Part shown: one piece after another, positions 16,713-26,505 of the stretch
How the letters are laid out: the number at the start of each line of letters is the position of its first letter
Position numbering within the stretch: position 1 is the stretch's first letter
From: Acidobacteria bacterium SCN 69-37
GTDB taxonomy: Bacteria; Acidobacteriota; Vicinamibacteria; Vicinamibacterales; SCN-69-37
Assembly (NCBI GenBank): GCA_001724025.1
Contig: MEDJ01000015.1
Location: forward strand, 1-59,371
Direction of reading: 5' to 3'
DNA length: 59,371 nt
Notes under the pieces: generated by a model
What the model was told of the DNA's origin: nothing
What the model saw: the letters and a program-made list of their open reading frames with translations, nothing else
Database searches by the model: none
Made by a program: the position numbers and the translations under genes

Positions 16713-17992
16713 GTCAGGCCTCGCTCCCGGGGAGCAGTCAGGTCACCGCTGCCGGCAAACGTCCGCTGCCCCGCACGCACGCGCCGGCACACGTCGGCAT
16801 ATCGTGCCACCTGCGTCCGCCTGTCGAACGCGAGCGCCAGCGTCCGCGCGGCTTCCCCGGTACGACGCGCCAACGCGGGATCGGCGCGGAACTGCCTGAT
16901 GCGGTCGGCCAGGTCCGCGGCGTCCCCCGGCGTCGCCAGCAGCCCCGTCCCGTGCGTGCGCGTCAACGCCGCCACCTCGCAGGACGACTCGACCGCCGCG
17001 ACGTACGGCCGGCCCGCGGCGAGAATGCCGTACAGCTTGCTCGGCACGATGTACCCGGCCAGGCCCTGTTGCAGCGACACGATGAAGACATCGGCCGCGG
17101 CGAACGATTCCCCCAGTCTCGCCTTCGGGGCGAACGGGAGGAAGCTGACGTTCGCGAGCCCGAGCTGCGCCACGCGCGCCTGGAGCGCGGCCTTGCTCAC
17201 GCCCTCGCCCTGGAAGACGACGTGAATGGCCGGGTCGTCGCGCAGCAGGGCTGCCGCGTCGACGATGGTTTCGAGGCTCTGGGCCAGTCCGAGGTTGCCC
17301 GAGTGCATGACCACGAAGCGGCCAGAGAGCCCGTGTTCGCGGCGGAAGGCGTTCTCGCGCGGACCCGGGACGATGGCCGAGGTATCGGCCCACGACGGAA
17401 TGATGATCGTCCGCTCGGGTGGCGCGCCCTTGTCGTCGATCAGCCGCTGCCGCATGGTCTCGCCGAGCGCGATGTTGACGGCCGCGCGCTGCACCAGGAA
17501 CCTGTTGACGGCCTGGAGCGCGGCGTTGATCGATCCGCTGTGGAAGTCGGGCAGCAGCGCCGCGACCTCCGGGAACAGGTCGTTGAACGCCATCACGAGC
17601 GGCGCGCGGTAGCGCCGCGATGACATCCACGCCGTCAGGCCGATGATCGGCGGATCGGTCAGCGCGACGATCACGTCGGGGCGATCGAGCCGCAGGCCGG
17701 CCACGCACGCCGAGGCGAAGTACGACAGATAGTTCGCGGCGCGTCCGGCAAATCGCCGCTTGTCGAACCGCGTGCCCGACGCGCGGAGCATCTGCACGCC
17801 GTGGTGCGTCTGCTTCTCGACGACGCGCCCGCGCGCGGGCTGCATCGGCGCTGACGGCAGCAGCGGCGGCCCGGTCACGACCGTCACGCGGCAGCCGTGC
17901 ACGGCCACCAGGTCCTCGCAGAGGTCTGTCAGCAGCTGCCCCGTGGCCGTCTGATCCGGGTAGTAGGACCTGTTGAAGAAGACGATGTGCAT
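16709..17992 (-). CDS. Glycosyltransferase family 4 (WbuB-like)
   Basis: This 427-residue GT-B enzyme starts MHIVFFNRSYYPDQTATGQL, which is typical of WbuB-type transferases that act early in repeat-unit assembly. The donor-binding half has VVMHSGNLGLAQSLETIVDA, VVFQGEGVSKAAL, and IVPSKLYGILAAGRPYVA with the acidic pocket replaced by the local pattern of this subgroup. It precedes and overlaps the priming transferase gene. Sugar specificity cannot be read from sequence. Confidence 0.9.
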   Translation of the reverse strand: MHIVFFNRSYYPDQTATGQLLTDLCEDLVAVHGCRVTVVTGPPLLPSAPMQPARGRVVEKQTHHGVQMLRASGTRFDKRRFAGRAANYLSYFASACVAGLRLDRPDVIVALTDPPIIGLTAWMSSRRYRAPLVMAFNDLFPEVAALLPDFHSGSINAALQAVNRFLVQRAAVNIALGETMRQRLIDDKGAPPERTIIIPSWADTSAIVPGPRENAFRREHGLSGRFVVMHSGNLGLAQSLETIVDAAALLRDDPAIHVVFQGEGVSKAALQARVAQLGLANVSFLPFAPKARLGESFAAADVFIVSLQQGLAGYIVPSKLYGILAAGRPYVAAVESSCEVAALTRTHGTGLLATPGDAADLADRIRQFRADPALARRTGEAARTLALAFDRRTQVARYADVCRRVRAGQRTFAGSGDLTAPRERGLT

Positions 17993-17999
17993 GCGGTCC

Positions 18000-19766
18000 C
18001 TAGGCGACGGCCGCGGACGTCTTCACGATCGCGCGCGTCCCCAGCACGAGCACGTCCATGCGCGTCCGCAGGAAGCAATCGAGCGCCTCGGCCGGCTGGT
18101 GCACGATCGGCTCGTTCTCGTTGAACGACGTGTTGAGCAGCACCGGTACGCCCGTCAGCGTCTCGAACGCGCGGATCAAGCCCCAGAACTCCGGGTTGGC
18201 CGCGCGCGACACGGTCTGGAGGCGTCCCGATCCATCGACGTGCGTCACGGCCGGCAGCACCGTGCGGCGATCGGGCCGCACCGGGTAGACCTGCACCATG
18301 AAGGGATCGATCACCGAGTCGACGAAGTAGTCGGCGTGCGCTTCCTCGATCACGGCGGGCGCGAACGGCCGGAAGCGTTCGCGGAACTTGATCTTCGTGT
18401 TGATGATCTCGCGCATGTCGGAGCGGCGCGGGTCGGCCAGGATACTGCGATTCCCCAGCGCGCGCGCCCCCCACTCCATCCGTCCCTGGAACCAGCCGAT
18501 GACCTCGCCGTTGGCGATCCGCCCGGCGGTCCAGGCGTTGAGCGCGTCGCGAGACGGGAACGTCTGCACGGTGCAGCCGGCGCGCGCCAGATCGTCCGCC
18601 CGCGCCGCGATGGCCGCATCGATGGCCGCGTCATCGAACGACGGGCCCCAGTACGCGTGATCCATCACGAAGGCCCGCGGCTGGCCGAGCACCCGGTGCC
18701 ACACCCAGTACGCGGCGCCGAGGGCGGTCCCGTTGTCGCCGGCAGCCGGCTGGATGTAGACGTCCGAGAACGGCGTCTGCTCGCGAATCCGGCCGTTGGC
18801 GACGCTGTTCATGGCACAGCCGCCCGCCAGACAGATCGCACGCTGGCGCGTGGACGCCGCCACCGCCCGCAGGACGTGCCAGACGGCTTCCTCGAACACG
18901 ACCTGCAGCGACGCGGCCAGGGCCTCGTGCGCAGACGTGAGCGGTGCGTCTGGCTGCCGCGCCGGCCCGAGCAGTGCCTCGAGCTTCGGCGTGAACACCC
19001 GTCCAATCGTCGGCACCCCGTCGTCCCACGTCATCGCCGCCCCGCCGTTCCAGTGCTGGAAATACGACAGATCGAGCGTGAATCGGCCGCCCGGTTCGAG
19101 ATGGAGGAGATGCCGCAGCGGCGCCACGCGATCGGGCGCGCCGTACGGCGCCAGGCCCATCACCTTGAATTCGTCACCGAAGTGTGGAAATCCGAGATAT
19201 TGCGTGACAGCCAGGTAGAGAAGCCCGAGCGAGTGCGGGAAAAACGTCCGGTGCGCAACGTCGAGCGACCGTCCGCGGCCCGTTCCCCACGACGTGCTGA
19301 CGAAGTCGCCGAACCCGTCGATCGCGCAGACCGCCGCCTCGTCGAACGGCGACACGAAGAACGCACTGGCCAGGTGGGCCGGGTGGTGCTCGACGCGGTG
19401 GAGGGTCGGCCGTCGGTCGGCCCTGGCCAGTCCGAGTGCCTCGGCCACGGCGTCGCCGACGCTGTCGACACGCGCGTAGTTGGCGCGGCGGCTGGCGACC
19501 AGCTTCGGATCCGGACGATGGCGGAGGGCGAAGAGCGCCTTCCGCCACAGGTGCGCGCGCGGCCGGCGCGAGATGGCCACGTGGTCGATGTCGCGCCCTT
19601 CGATGCCGGCCATGGCCAGACAGGCCCTGATGGCCGATCGTGGAAAGCCCGCAACGTGTTTGATGCGGCGGAAGCGTTCCTCTTCCACTGCGGCCACCAG
19701 TTGGCCGTCCCGCACGAGTACCGCGGCCACGTCACCGTGGTACGCATTGATCCCGAGGATGTTCAT
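18000..19766 (-). CDS. Carbamoyltransferase (NodU/CmcH family)
   Basis: The 588-residue protein starts MNILGINAYHGDVAAVLVRD, the ASKHA-fold N-terminus of NodU/TobZ-like O-carbamoyltransferases. VEHHPAHLASAF supplies the metal-binding His pair and AVCAIDGFGDFVSTSWG follows. The C-terminal Sua5/YrdC-linked part has VPVLLNTSFNENEPIV and MDVLVLG. The enzyme makes carbamoyl adenylate and moves the carbamoyl group to a hydroxyl, here probably on a sugar of the exopolysaccharide, since it lies among glycosyltransferase genes with 4- and 7-nt junctions. Confidence 0.92.
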   Translation of the reverse strand: MNILGINAYHGDVAAVLVRDGQLVAAVEEERFRRIKHVAGFPRSAIRACLAMAGIEGRDIDHVAISRRPRAHLWRKALFALRHRPDPKLVASRRANYARVDSVGDAVAEALGLARADRRPTLHRVEHHPAHLASAFFVSPFDEAAVCAIDGFGDFVSTSWGTGRGRSLDVAHRTFFPHSLGLLYLAVTQYLGFPHFGDEFKVMGLAPYGAPDRVAPLRHLLHLEPGGRFTLDLSYFQHWNGGAAMTWDDGVPTIGRVFTPKLEALLGPARQPDAPLTSAHEALAASLQVVFEEAVWHVLRAVAASTRQRAICLAGGCAMNSVANGRIREQTPFSDVYIQPAAGDNGTALGAAYWVWHRVLGQPRAFVMDHAYWGPSFDDAAIDAAIAARADDLARAGCTVQTFPSRDALNAWTAGRIANGEVIGWFQGRMEWGARALGNRSILADPRRSDMREIINTKIKFRERFRPFAPAVIEEAHADYFVDSVIDPFMVQVYPVRPDRRTVLPAVTHVDGSGRLQTVSRAANPEFWGLIRAFETLTGVPVLLNTSFNENEPIVHQPAEALDCFLRTRMDVLVLGTRAIVKTSAAVA

Positions 19767-20665
19767 GAGTGCCCGGCCCGCTGCGCTCGATCCTGCTGCA
19801 GTTCACTGATGTTGATGTCGACGAGCAATCGATACCAGAACGCCTGGAGCACGTGGAACACGAAGCCCTCGCGGCCGTCGAGGAAGCCTGCGCGCACGAT
19901 ATACCGATAGCCGAAGTACAGGCACGGCCGCACGTACAGCGGCAGGCCGCGCCACCGCGCCTTCAGCCACCGGACGCGTTCGTCGGCGTGGCCGAACAGC
20001 CGGCCGTCGGCGCGATCGGGATCGGCTCGCTCGGCAAGTTCCTGGCGGGCCTGGAGCCGCGCGTAGCGGTTGTGCTTGTCGATCCACACGGCGATGGCGT
20101 CCTCGTTGCGGTTCTGTTCGATGAGGTCACCGCGCAGCGCCGCGACGGTCCCCGTGACATGGAAGTGGTGATCGACCAGTTCGCGCCCGTCCACCGACAC
20201 GGCATCGCGGCGGAAGAGTTTGAGCAGGAATTTCGGGTAGTAGCCGCCGTGCCGGATCCACCGGCCGCGGAACACCTGGCGGCGGGTGACGTAGAACCCG
20301 CACACGTCGGCCGCCGGACCGTCTCCGGCAAAGGCCTGCCGAATGGCGTCGCGCAGGTCAGCGCTCACCTGCTGATCCGCATCGATGCCCAGGACCCACG
20401 CGGTGGTCAGCGGCAGGTGCGCGAGCGCCCATGCCCACTGGTTCGCGTGCGTCTCGAACGCGTGGGTGACGACGGTCGCGCCGGCCGCGGTGGCGAGTGC
20501 GACCGTCTGATCGTCGCTCCCCGAGTCGACCACGAAGACCTCGGCGGCCCACTCGACAACGGCCGCCAGGCACGCCGCGATGTTGCGCGCCTCGTTGAAG
20601 GTCAGAATCACGACCGCGATCGGCACGCGGCCGCCCATCCCCGGCCCGACGCGCGCATCAGCCAT
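19763..20665 (-). CDS. Glycosyltransferase family 2
   Basis: About 300 residues from ATG 20665, which overlaps the preceding stop by 8 nt. PIAVVILTFNEARNIAACL and VFVVDSGSDDQT are the nucleotide-binding GT-A start. VLGIDADQQVSADL contains the Asp-x-Asp metal site. The C-terminal membrane-associated part (LPLYVRPCLYFGYRYIV) resembles WaaE/KdtX-like family 2 enzymes. The start overlap (ATGA) with the carbamoyltransferase gene suggests joint action on one repeat unit. Confidence 0.88.
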   Translation of the reverse strand: MADARVGPGMGGRVPIAVVILTFNEARNIAACLAAVVEWAAEVFVVDSGSDDQTVALATAAGATVVTHAFETHANQWAWALAHLPLTTAWVLGIDADQQVSADLRDAIRQAFAGDGPAADVCGFYVTRRQVFRGRWIRHGGYYPKFLLKLFRRDAVSVDGRELVDHHFHVTGTVAALRGDLIEQNRNEDAIAVWIDKHNRYARLQARQELAERADPDRADGRLFGHADERVRWLKARWRGLPLYVRPCLYFGYRYIVRAGFLDGREGFVFHVLQAFWYRLLVDINISELQQDRAQRAGHS

Positions 20666-21818
20666 GACGGGCCACCGATGTGGAACGCGACACATCGTCG
20701 TACAAGGCGATCAGCGAGGCTGTCGCGTGCGGCCAGCGGTAGCGATCGGCCAGGCTGCGCGCGGCCCTGCCGCGGGCGGCACGTTCCGGGCCGTCGGCGC
20801 AGATCGCGCGAAGGGCCTCGACGAGGGCCGGGATCTCGCGCGCGACGACCCATCCGGCTCCCGCCGCCGCGATCTCGTCGGCGAGATTCACCGTGGGCGT
20901 GACGAGCACCGGGACGCCGGCAGCCATCGCCTCGGCAATCGAGAGGCCGAAATTCTCCTGCGCTGACGGCGAAGCCAGCAGCGACGCGCCGGCGATGAGA
21001 TCGCGTTTCGTGGCGCCCTCGACCCAACCCACGAAATCGATGCGATCGTGTGCGGGACCGGCTGCCGCCGCGGCGCGGAGTGCGGCCACGCAGTCAGGGG
21101 CGCCATCACCCGCCAGGATGAGACGCCACGCGGCAAACGGCCCGACGGTTGCTGCATGGAACGCCGCGATCAGTCGATCGAGGCTCTTCTTCGCGTCGAG
21201 CCGCGACATCGTCAACACGTACGGCGCGACGGGATCCGGCGTCGAGTCGATGAACGCGCCGTCGTCGATGCCGAGCGGGACGATCCGACCGGCGGGCAGC
21301 CACGGGAGCATCCGCTCGGCCCCCGTCTGCTCGGCCGGGGTCGTGTACTGGATGCAGGCCGCACCCGTGAGCAGCCGGCGGACACCGGACCAGAACAGCA
21401 GCCGCTTACGCCACGTCCGTTGCGACAGGCTCCAGGGATCGAGCGCGCCGTGCGGCCTGATGACATAGGGCACACCGACACGACGGCACGCGCGGCCCGC
21501 GGCCAGCGAACTGTGGGAGAACACCGCGTGGATGTCGACCGTGTCGAAGTCGCGGACGTGGTCGTCGAGCCAGCGTGCCAGGGCGCCAGACCACTTGAAG
21601 CGCTCTCCGCCGCCGAGCGGCAGCACTATCATCGGGACGCCGTGCCAGTCGCGGACCTGCCCTGTCTCGACGCGCAGGCGCGTCGGGCCATCGGCGTCCG
21701 TGGTCGCGATCAGCGCGTCCACGCCCGCCTCGCGGAGGGCGCGGACGCTCTCGATCGCGACGACACTCGGGCCGCCGTACCGGGCCGCCACGGCCGGGAT
21801 GACGTGCAGGACGCGCAT
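20658..21818 (-). CDS. Glycosyltransferase family 4
   Basis: The 386-residue GT-B protein begins MRVLHVIPAVAARYGGPSVV with the Gly-Gly acceptor loop. The C-terminal half has YVLTMSRLDAKKSLDRLIAA, LILAGDGAPDCVAAL and LASPSAQENFGLSIAEAMAA, which includes the E-x7-E donor motif. It joins both neighbours by overlap. It likely adds a sugar to the lipid-linked repeat unit in the cytoplasm; donor and acceptor are unknown. Confidence 0.9.
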   Translation of the reverse strand: MRVLHVIPAVAARYGGPSVVAIESVRALREAGVDALIATTDADGPTRLRVETGQVRDWHGVPMIVLPLGGGERFKWSGALARWLDDHVRDFDTVDIHAVFSHSSLAAGRACRRVGVPYVIRPHGALDPWSLSQRTWRKRLLFWSGVRRLLTGAACIQYTTPAEQTGAERMLPWLPAGRIVPLGIDDGAFIDSTPDPVAPYVLTMSRLDAKKSLDRLIAAFHAATVGPFAAWRLILAGDGAPDCVAALRAAAAAGPAHDRIDFVGWVEGATKRDLIAGASLLASPSAQENFGLSIAEAMAAGVPVLVTPTVNLADEIAAAGAGWVVAREIPALVEALRAICADGPERAARGRAARSLADRYRWPHATASLIALYDDVSRSTSVARHG

Positions 21819-22939
21819 CAGTCGCCCACCCCGGCCTGCTGCGCCCTGTCGGTCCGGATCCGGACCGGCAGGGCCGCGGCAATCGCCGTCACCAGACGCG
21901 CGCGGAACGCGTCATACGTGAACAACTGACGGTAGCGCGCGCGGCCCGCGTGCCCCAGGCGCACCCGCAGCGTCTCGTCGCGCAACAGCGCGACGAGACG
22001 CGCGACGATGGCGTCCGTGTCGGCCTGGTCGACGAGGAATCCCGTCTCGCCGTCGACGATCACTTCGCGCGCGGCGTCGTGAATCGATCCGACGCACGGC
22101 AGGCCGGCGGCCATGGCCTCGACGTAGACGAGGCCGAACCCCTCGCGCCGGCTCGGCATGGCCAGCGCCACCGCGCGGTCATAGATGGCCGCGCGGGTGG
22201 CGTCGTCGACGAAGCCGGTGAATCGGACCGCGTGCCCGGCCCCGACGCCTGCCGCTTTCGCCTGCAGGCGCTCGACGTCGTCGCCCTCGCCCACGCAGAT
22301 AAGCGTCGCGTCGGGCACCTGCGCGAGAACGCGCGGCCAGGCGTCGATGAGCTGATCGTGGCCCTTGTAGGCGTCGGTGGCGGTCATGCGGCCGACGATC
22401 ACGATGGGCCGCGGGCCGATGTCGATGGCGATGGTGACGGCCGGCGGCGTGGCGCCTGTCGTCGCAGGGAGGGCCAGCGGGCACGCGACGATCGGCCCCG
22501 CCGAGGGGTTGGCCGCGGCCACACGGTCGGCCGTGTGGCGCGAGTTGGCCAGGCGCAGGAAGGCGCCGGCCATCACGCGCCGCATGGGGTCGCTGAGTGG
22601 CGTCCATGCCTCGACGTCGTGGAGGAAGATCGCATACGGCCGCGCCAGGATTCGCGGCACGGCGCGCTGTACCGCCGCCAGGCGCAGGTGCGTGTAGCAG
22701 ATCCAGTCGCAGCGGCCGAGCGCCTGCTCGGCCGCGACGTCGAGGCCGAAGCACACGCGGCGCGCCGTCGACGATCGGAAGTCACGCTCGCCGACGGCGA
22801 GCGTGACGGTGCGCACGGTCCCGGCCTCGTCGGCCAGGACCTGGCCGACGAGGCGCGCGACGGAGGCGATGCCGCCGCCGCGCGGGCTGCGCGTGATGGC
22901 CGCCAGCGTCGGGCGGCCGATGTCGTGGGCGCCGGTCAT
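21818..22939 (-). CDS. Glycosyltransferase family 4
   Basis: This 373-residue protein starts MTGAHDIGRPTLAAITRSPR from ATG 22939, which overlaps the polymerase stop as ATGA. An earlier ATG would add a shadow extension. VGRMTATDAYKGHDQLIDAW, LICVGEGDDVERLQAKA and MPSRREGFGLVYVEAMAAG are the donor half with the E-x7-E motif. Its stop and the next start share a base (TGATG). Confidence 0.89.
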   Translation of the reverse strand: MTGAHDIGRPTLAAITRSPRGGGIASVARLVGQVLADEAGTVRTVTLAVGERDFRSSTARRVCFGLDVAAEQALGRCDWICYTHLRLAAVQRAVPRILARPYAIFLHDVEAWTPLSDPMRRVMAGAFLRLANSRHTADRVAAANPSAGPIVACPLALPATTGATPPAVTIAIDIGPRPIVIVGRMTATDAYKGHDQLIDAWPRVLAQVPDATLICVGEGDDVERLQAKAAGVGAGHAVRFTGFVDDATRAAIYDRAVALAMPSRREGFGLVYVEAMAAGLPCVGSIHDAAREVIVDGETGFLVDQADTDAIVARLVALLRDETLRVRLGHAGRARYRQLFTYDAFRARLVTAIAAALPVRIRTDRAQQAGVGD

Positions 22940-24303
22940 CGCCAGTCGTGCTCCGCACCAGACGCCCGTGACGCGTCGTCGTCGGCCGGTCGCGCGAGGT
23001 CGTCCCATCGCGCCGTGACGTGCAGCAGAACCCAGGCGAGCAGCAGGGACGCGGCCGCCGATGCACTCGTCTCGACGAACGAGCCGCCGACGCCGAGCAG
23101 GCTCGTTCCCGGCAGGAACCAGAGGGCAAATCGCCCGGCGTCACCCTCGCGCAGGTACGCGGCCGCCGTCCGATCGATGAACACGAGTGCTGCGCCGAAG
23201 GCGGCGAGCCCGATCCAGAGTCCCGGCATGGCGAAGTTGATATACCACTCCATCACGTGGCCGATGCCGACGCTCGTCCCGTCCACGAACCGCAGGCCCG
23301 TGTAATCCGAGACGACGTTCCCGCTGCCGGCCTCGACCGGCTTGTTCGGCCAGATCGCCCGCGGCACCAGCGCCACGACCGCATCGACGAGCGTGCCGCC
23401 CATCGCGAGCGGGACAGCCTCGGACTCGATGCCCTGCACGGCCGCGCCCACGAGCGCGTCCTGGTTCAGGCGTTCATCGATCCGCCGCAGGTGCTCGATC
23501 CGGGTCAGATCGAACCATTCGAAATCCGAGAACGCCGCGGCCAGGGTCTCGAGACGTGCGGACATTGCCTCGCCGCCCCAGACGACCGAGCGGATGTCGC
23601 GACGATCGCGCATGTAGGTAACGTAGACCGAGATGCCCAGGTACGTGACGAGCACCCCGGCGACGATCACGATCCAGCGCGGGCGATAAAAGCTCGCGAC
23701 GAACGCGACAACGATGAGCATGGCCGCGAAGCCGAAGCCGAGGAATCCCTGCCCGAGGAGCGTCATCGCCGGAAACGTCGTGCTGGTGATCAGCCAGGCC
23801 CAGGTCACCGTTCGCCGGCCGGCCTGCCAGCCGTTCCACGCCTTCAGCCCGACGCCCAGTACCATCAGCGACGAGGTCGTCGAGACAAACGCGCCGATCG
23901 TCGGCAGCGAGGAGGCGACGGGCGCGACGACCACGTAAGCCAGCACCCCCATCACCAGGTAGAGCGTCGCGGTGCGCGGTGCCACGCTCGCGCCGCTGTC
24001 GTCGGCGGCAGCCGGCGGTCGGCCGTAGCGGTGCGACAGCAGCAATCCGAGTTCCCCGCCCAGGGCGAAGGCGACCATGCCGAGGGCCGCCACGCGCAGG
24101 CCGATCGCCGTGACCTCGATGGCCGGGGCGTTGTACCACGGCAGCGCATAGAGGGCCGCCGCCAGCCAGTGGATGGCGCCGTAGCTCAGGACGTACGTGA
24201 GCACGAGGCCGGCGCCGCGACCGCTCGCCCAGTGACGGACGAGCAGGTACGCCGCGGTCGCCAGCCAGAGTCCGAGCCACAGGGGCAGTTCCGACTCAGT
24301 CAC
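22936..24303 (-). CDS. Wzy-like polysaccharide polymerase, polytopic membrane protein
   Basis: The roughly 455-residue protein starts at GTG 24303, overlapping the previous stop by 8 nt. It has about ten or more hydrophobic segments, for example LTYVLSYGAIHWLAAALYAL and FAAMLIVVAFVASFY. A long loop ends VALVPRAIWPNKP, the Pro-Arg...Trp-Pro-x-Lys-Pro motif of oligosaccharide repeat-unit polymerases, followed by the HVMEWYINFAMPG segment. It is flanked by glycosyltransferases. Together with the WaaL-like protein at 12403 it makes two candidates for polymerising or ligating the glycan. Confidence 0.8.
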   Translation of the reverse strand: MTESELPLWLGLWLATAAYLLVRHWASGRGAGLVLTYVLSYGAIHWLAAALYALPWYNAPAIEVTAIGLRVAALGMVAFALGGELGLLLSHRYGRPPAAADDSGASVAPRTATLYLVMGVLAYVVVAPVASSLPTIGAFVSTTSSLMVLGVGLKAWNGWQAGRRTVTWAWLITSTTFPAMTLLGQGFLGFGFAAMLIVVAFVASFYRPRWIVIVAGVLVTYLGISVYVTYMRDRRDIRSVVWGGEAMSARLETLAAAFSDFEWFDLTRIEHLRRIDERLNQDALVGAAVQGIESEAVPLAMGGTLVDAVVALVPRAIWPNKPVEAGSGNVVSDYTGLRFVDGTSVGIGHVMEWYINFAMPGLWIGLAAFGAALVFIDRTAAAYLREGDAGRFALWFLPGTSLLGVGGSFVETSASAAASLLLAWVLLHVTARWDDLARPADDDASRASGAEHDWR

Positions 24304-25495
24304 GCCCCCGGGCCTCCCCTGCCCGCATCCACGTGCCGGCCTCGGCGACGAACGCGGCCGCCACATCGTCCCACCCGCGCAGACGCGCGGGCACCGCGGC
24401 CTGTCGCACCCTGTCGGCCAGGGCGGACCGATGATCGTGACACCACCGCAGGCGCGTCGTCATCGCGTCCACGTCGCGGGCCGGCACGGTCCATCCCTGC
24501 GCGCCACCGGCCAGGATCTCGGGTGCCGCGCAGTGGGTCGTGGCGAGCAGCACGAGCCCGGCCGCCGCGGCCTGTGCCAGGACCATCCCGAACCCGTCCT
24601 GAATCGTCGGGAAGAAGAAGACGTCGGCGGCGTCGTACACCGCCGGGAGATGCGCCTGATCGCGCGCCGGCAGCACGGTGATGTTCGAGCCCCCGCGCGC
24701 CAGCAGACGGGACGTCTCGGGCAGGCTGGGACCAACGAGCGTGAACGTCATCGGCAGATCGGCACAGGCCCGCGCCACGGTCACGAAGTCCGCCAGGCCC
24801 TTCTGGGCGGAGAGTGCACCGACGAACAACACGCGGATCGGCTGTCCGTCCAGCAGGCGCGCGATCCGGGTCTGTACGACCGGCGGGGTCACGCGGAACG
24901 AATCCACGGCCACGCCGAGCGGGACGACGGTCAGCCGTTCCCGCGGTACGCCGCGTCGTTCGAACGACGCGCGGGCGAACTCGGAGAGGACGACGATCCG
25001 ATCGGCGTGCGCGTACTCGCGTTCTTCCCTGTCGATCATCCACGGGCTCGGCCGATCGATCGCGACACCTGTGCGCGCCGCCTCGGCAGCCAGCAGGTCG
25101 GCCTGCTCGGCAATGTGCGCCGAACCGCGCATGAGTACACGGCTGCGCGCGTCGATCGGCTGTCGCAGCAACTCCTCCGACACGCCGCTCCAGCCGTGCA
25201 CGATGTCCCACGCCTGGCCCACGAGCGCGCGCGCGGCCCACTGACCGAACCAGCGGTGCCGGAACGCCTCGGTGGCCGGCAGCAGGGCGGGCGCCGCGCG
25301 GCGCAGGGCGCGATCGAACGCCCCGTGCGCGGGCAGGCCGCGATAGCCGCTGCGCCGCAGCCCGAAGCGTTCCACGGCCCACGTCGGATAGTTGCCGAAC
25401 ACGCTGACGTCGTGGCCGAGCCGTTCCAGCTCTCGCGCCAGATCGAAGGCGTGGAACCGGCCGTGCGCGACGATCGCGATACGCAGACCGCTCAC
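24296..25495 (-). CDS. Glycosyltransferase family 4
   Basis: The 399-residue protein starts at GTG 25495 (VSGLRIAIVAHGRFHAFDLA), overlapping the upstream stop as GTGA. It has AHADRIVVLSEFARASFERR, IRVLFVGALSAQKGLADFV, and FFPTIQDGFGMVLAQAAAAG with an acidic donor site reduced to Asp...Ala. This is a usual GT-B layout, though the second Glu of the E-x7-E motif appears to be missing, so the retaining mechanism may differ. It is one of nine glycosyltransferases in the operon. Confidence 0.87.
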   Translation of the reverse strand: MSGLRIAIVAHGRFHAFDLARELERLGHDVSVFGNYPTWAVERFGLRRSGYRGLPAHGAFDRALRRAAPALLPATEAFRHRWFGQWAARALVGQAWDIVHGWSGVSEELLRQPIDARSRVLMRGSAHIAEQADLLAAEAARTGVAIDRPSPWMIDREEREYAHADRIVVLSEFARASFERRGVPRERLTVVPLGVAVDSFRVTPPVVQTRIARLLDGQPIRVLFVGALSAQKGLADFVTVARACADLPMTFTLVGPSLPETSRLLARGGSNITVLPARDQAHLPAVYDAADVFFFPTIQDGFGMVLAQAAAAGLVLLATTHCAAPEILAGGAQGWTVPARDVDAMTTRLRWCHDHRSALADRVRQAAVPARLRGWDDVAAAFVAEAGTWMRAGEARGRD

Positions 25496-26505
25496 GACGC
25501 CTCCAGCATGACCGCGAGGCGATCGGCGTAGGTGTGATGTCCGGCGGCGATCAGGTGCCGGCCGGTCGTCACCATCCGATCGCGATCGTCGGGATGCGCC
25601 AGCAGCCAGCGCACGCGCGTCACGGCCTCGGCAGGCGTCGCGGCGTAGAGCACGGCATCGCCGTCGCGACCGAACAGCCGCTCGTGATCGGAGGTCCGCT
25701 CCGCCAGCAGGCATCCGCCCATCGCCGGTACTTCGTACGAGCGCATGGCGTGCCCGTCGCGGTTGGCGCGCCGCACGATCCCGAGCGACACGCGCGCGGT
25801 CGTCGTGGCGAACCGGAGCCCCTGCGCGTCGAGCACGCCCCCGGCCCGTCGCCGTGTGACGCCGTAGCGATGCCAGTACCCGCCGTACAACGCCACGCGG
25901 AACCCGGCGCCAATCAGCGGCGCCACCCAGGGAATGCGATCGCGATCGGCGCCGCCGGCCAGCACGACGTCCGCGTCGAACCGCGCCCGTGTCTCGTCGT
26001 CGGGGATCTCCGGATAGTGGACCGCGGGGTTGTAGCCGAAGGCGAGGTAATCGACGCGCCGCACGCCTGCGCGCCGCAGGTCGTGCAGGACCGCGTGCCG
26101 GGGCGACCAGACGTGATCGTAGCGCGGGAGGGCCGACAGGAACCAGGGCGCGCGGTGCGCGCGGTTCCACGGGTCGTCAGTGAGGAAATTCATGCGGCGG
26201 ATGCCCAGCCGGCCGAGCGTCTTCAAGGTCTCGGCCGTCAGCGGGGCGATGCCGGTGGCGATGACCGTGTCGGCCTGCATGGCCCGCGCGGCAGCGACGA
26301 CCTCGTCGCCGAACGGGCGGAGACGCGCGGGCCGGTGTCCGGCCAGGTGCCACAACACCCGGCGCCGGAGGTTCGACGCCCTGTATGCGGCGCTCGTGTC
26401 CGCGATCTGCGCGGCGATGCCGAGCGTGCGGGCCGCGTCGAGCAGGTGATGCCCGACATGGGTCTCGCGCGAGTCGCCGACGATCAGCACGCGCCGGCCC
26501 GTCAT
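25492..26505 (-). CDS. CgeB-like glycosyltransferase (glycosyl transferases group 1 type)
   Basis: This 337-residue protein starts MTGRRVLIVGDSRETHVGHH. It has MNFLTDDPWNRAHR and the C-terminal GHAMRSYEVPAMGGCLLAER and VTRVRWLLAHPDDRDRMV, as in CgeB-like spore/surface maturation glycosyltransferases. Both junctions are 4-nt overlaps (ATGA, GTGA). Its sugar donor is unknown. Confidence 0.82.
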   Translation of the reverse strand: MTGRRVLIVGDSRETHVGHHLLDAARTLGIAAQIADTSAAYRASNLRRRVLWHLAGHRPARLRPFGDEVVAAARAMQADTVIATGIAPLTAETLKTLGRLGIRRMNFLTDDPWNRAHRAPWFLSALPRYDHVWSPRHAVLHDLRRAGVRRVDYLAFGYNPAVHYPEIPDDETRARFDADVVLAGGADRDRIPWVAPLIGAGFRVALYGGYWHRYGVTRRRAGGVLDAQGLRFATTTARVSLGIVRRANRDGHAMRSYEVPAMGGCLLAERTSDHERLFGRDGDAVLYAATPAEAVTRVRWLLAHPDDRDRMVTTGRHLIAAGHHTYADRLAVMLEAS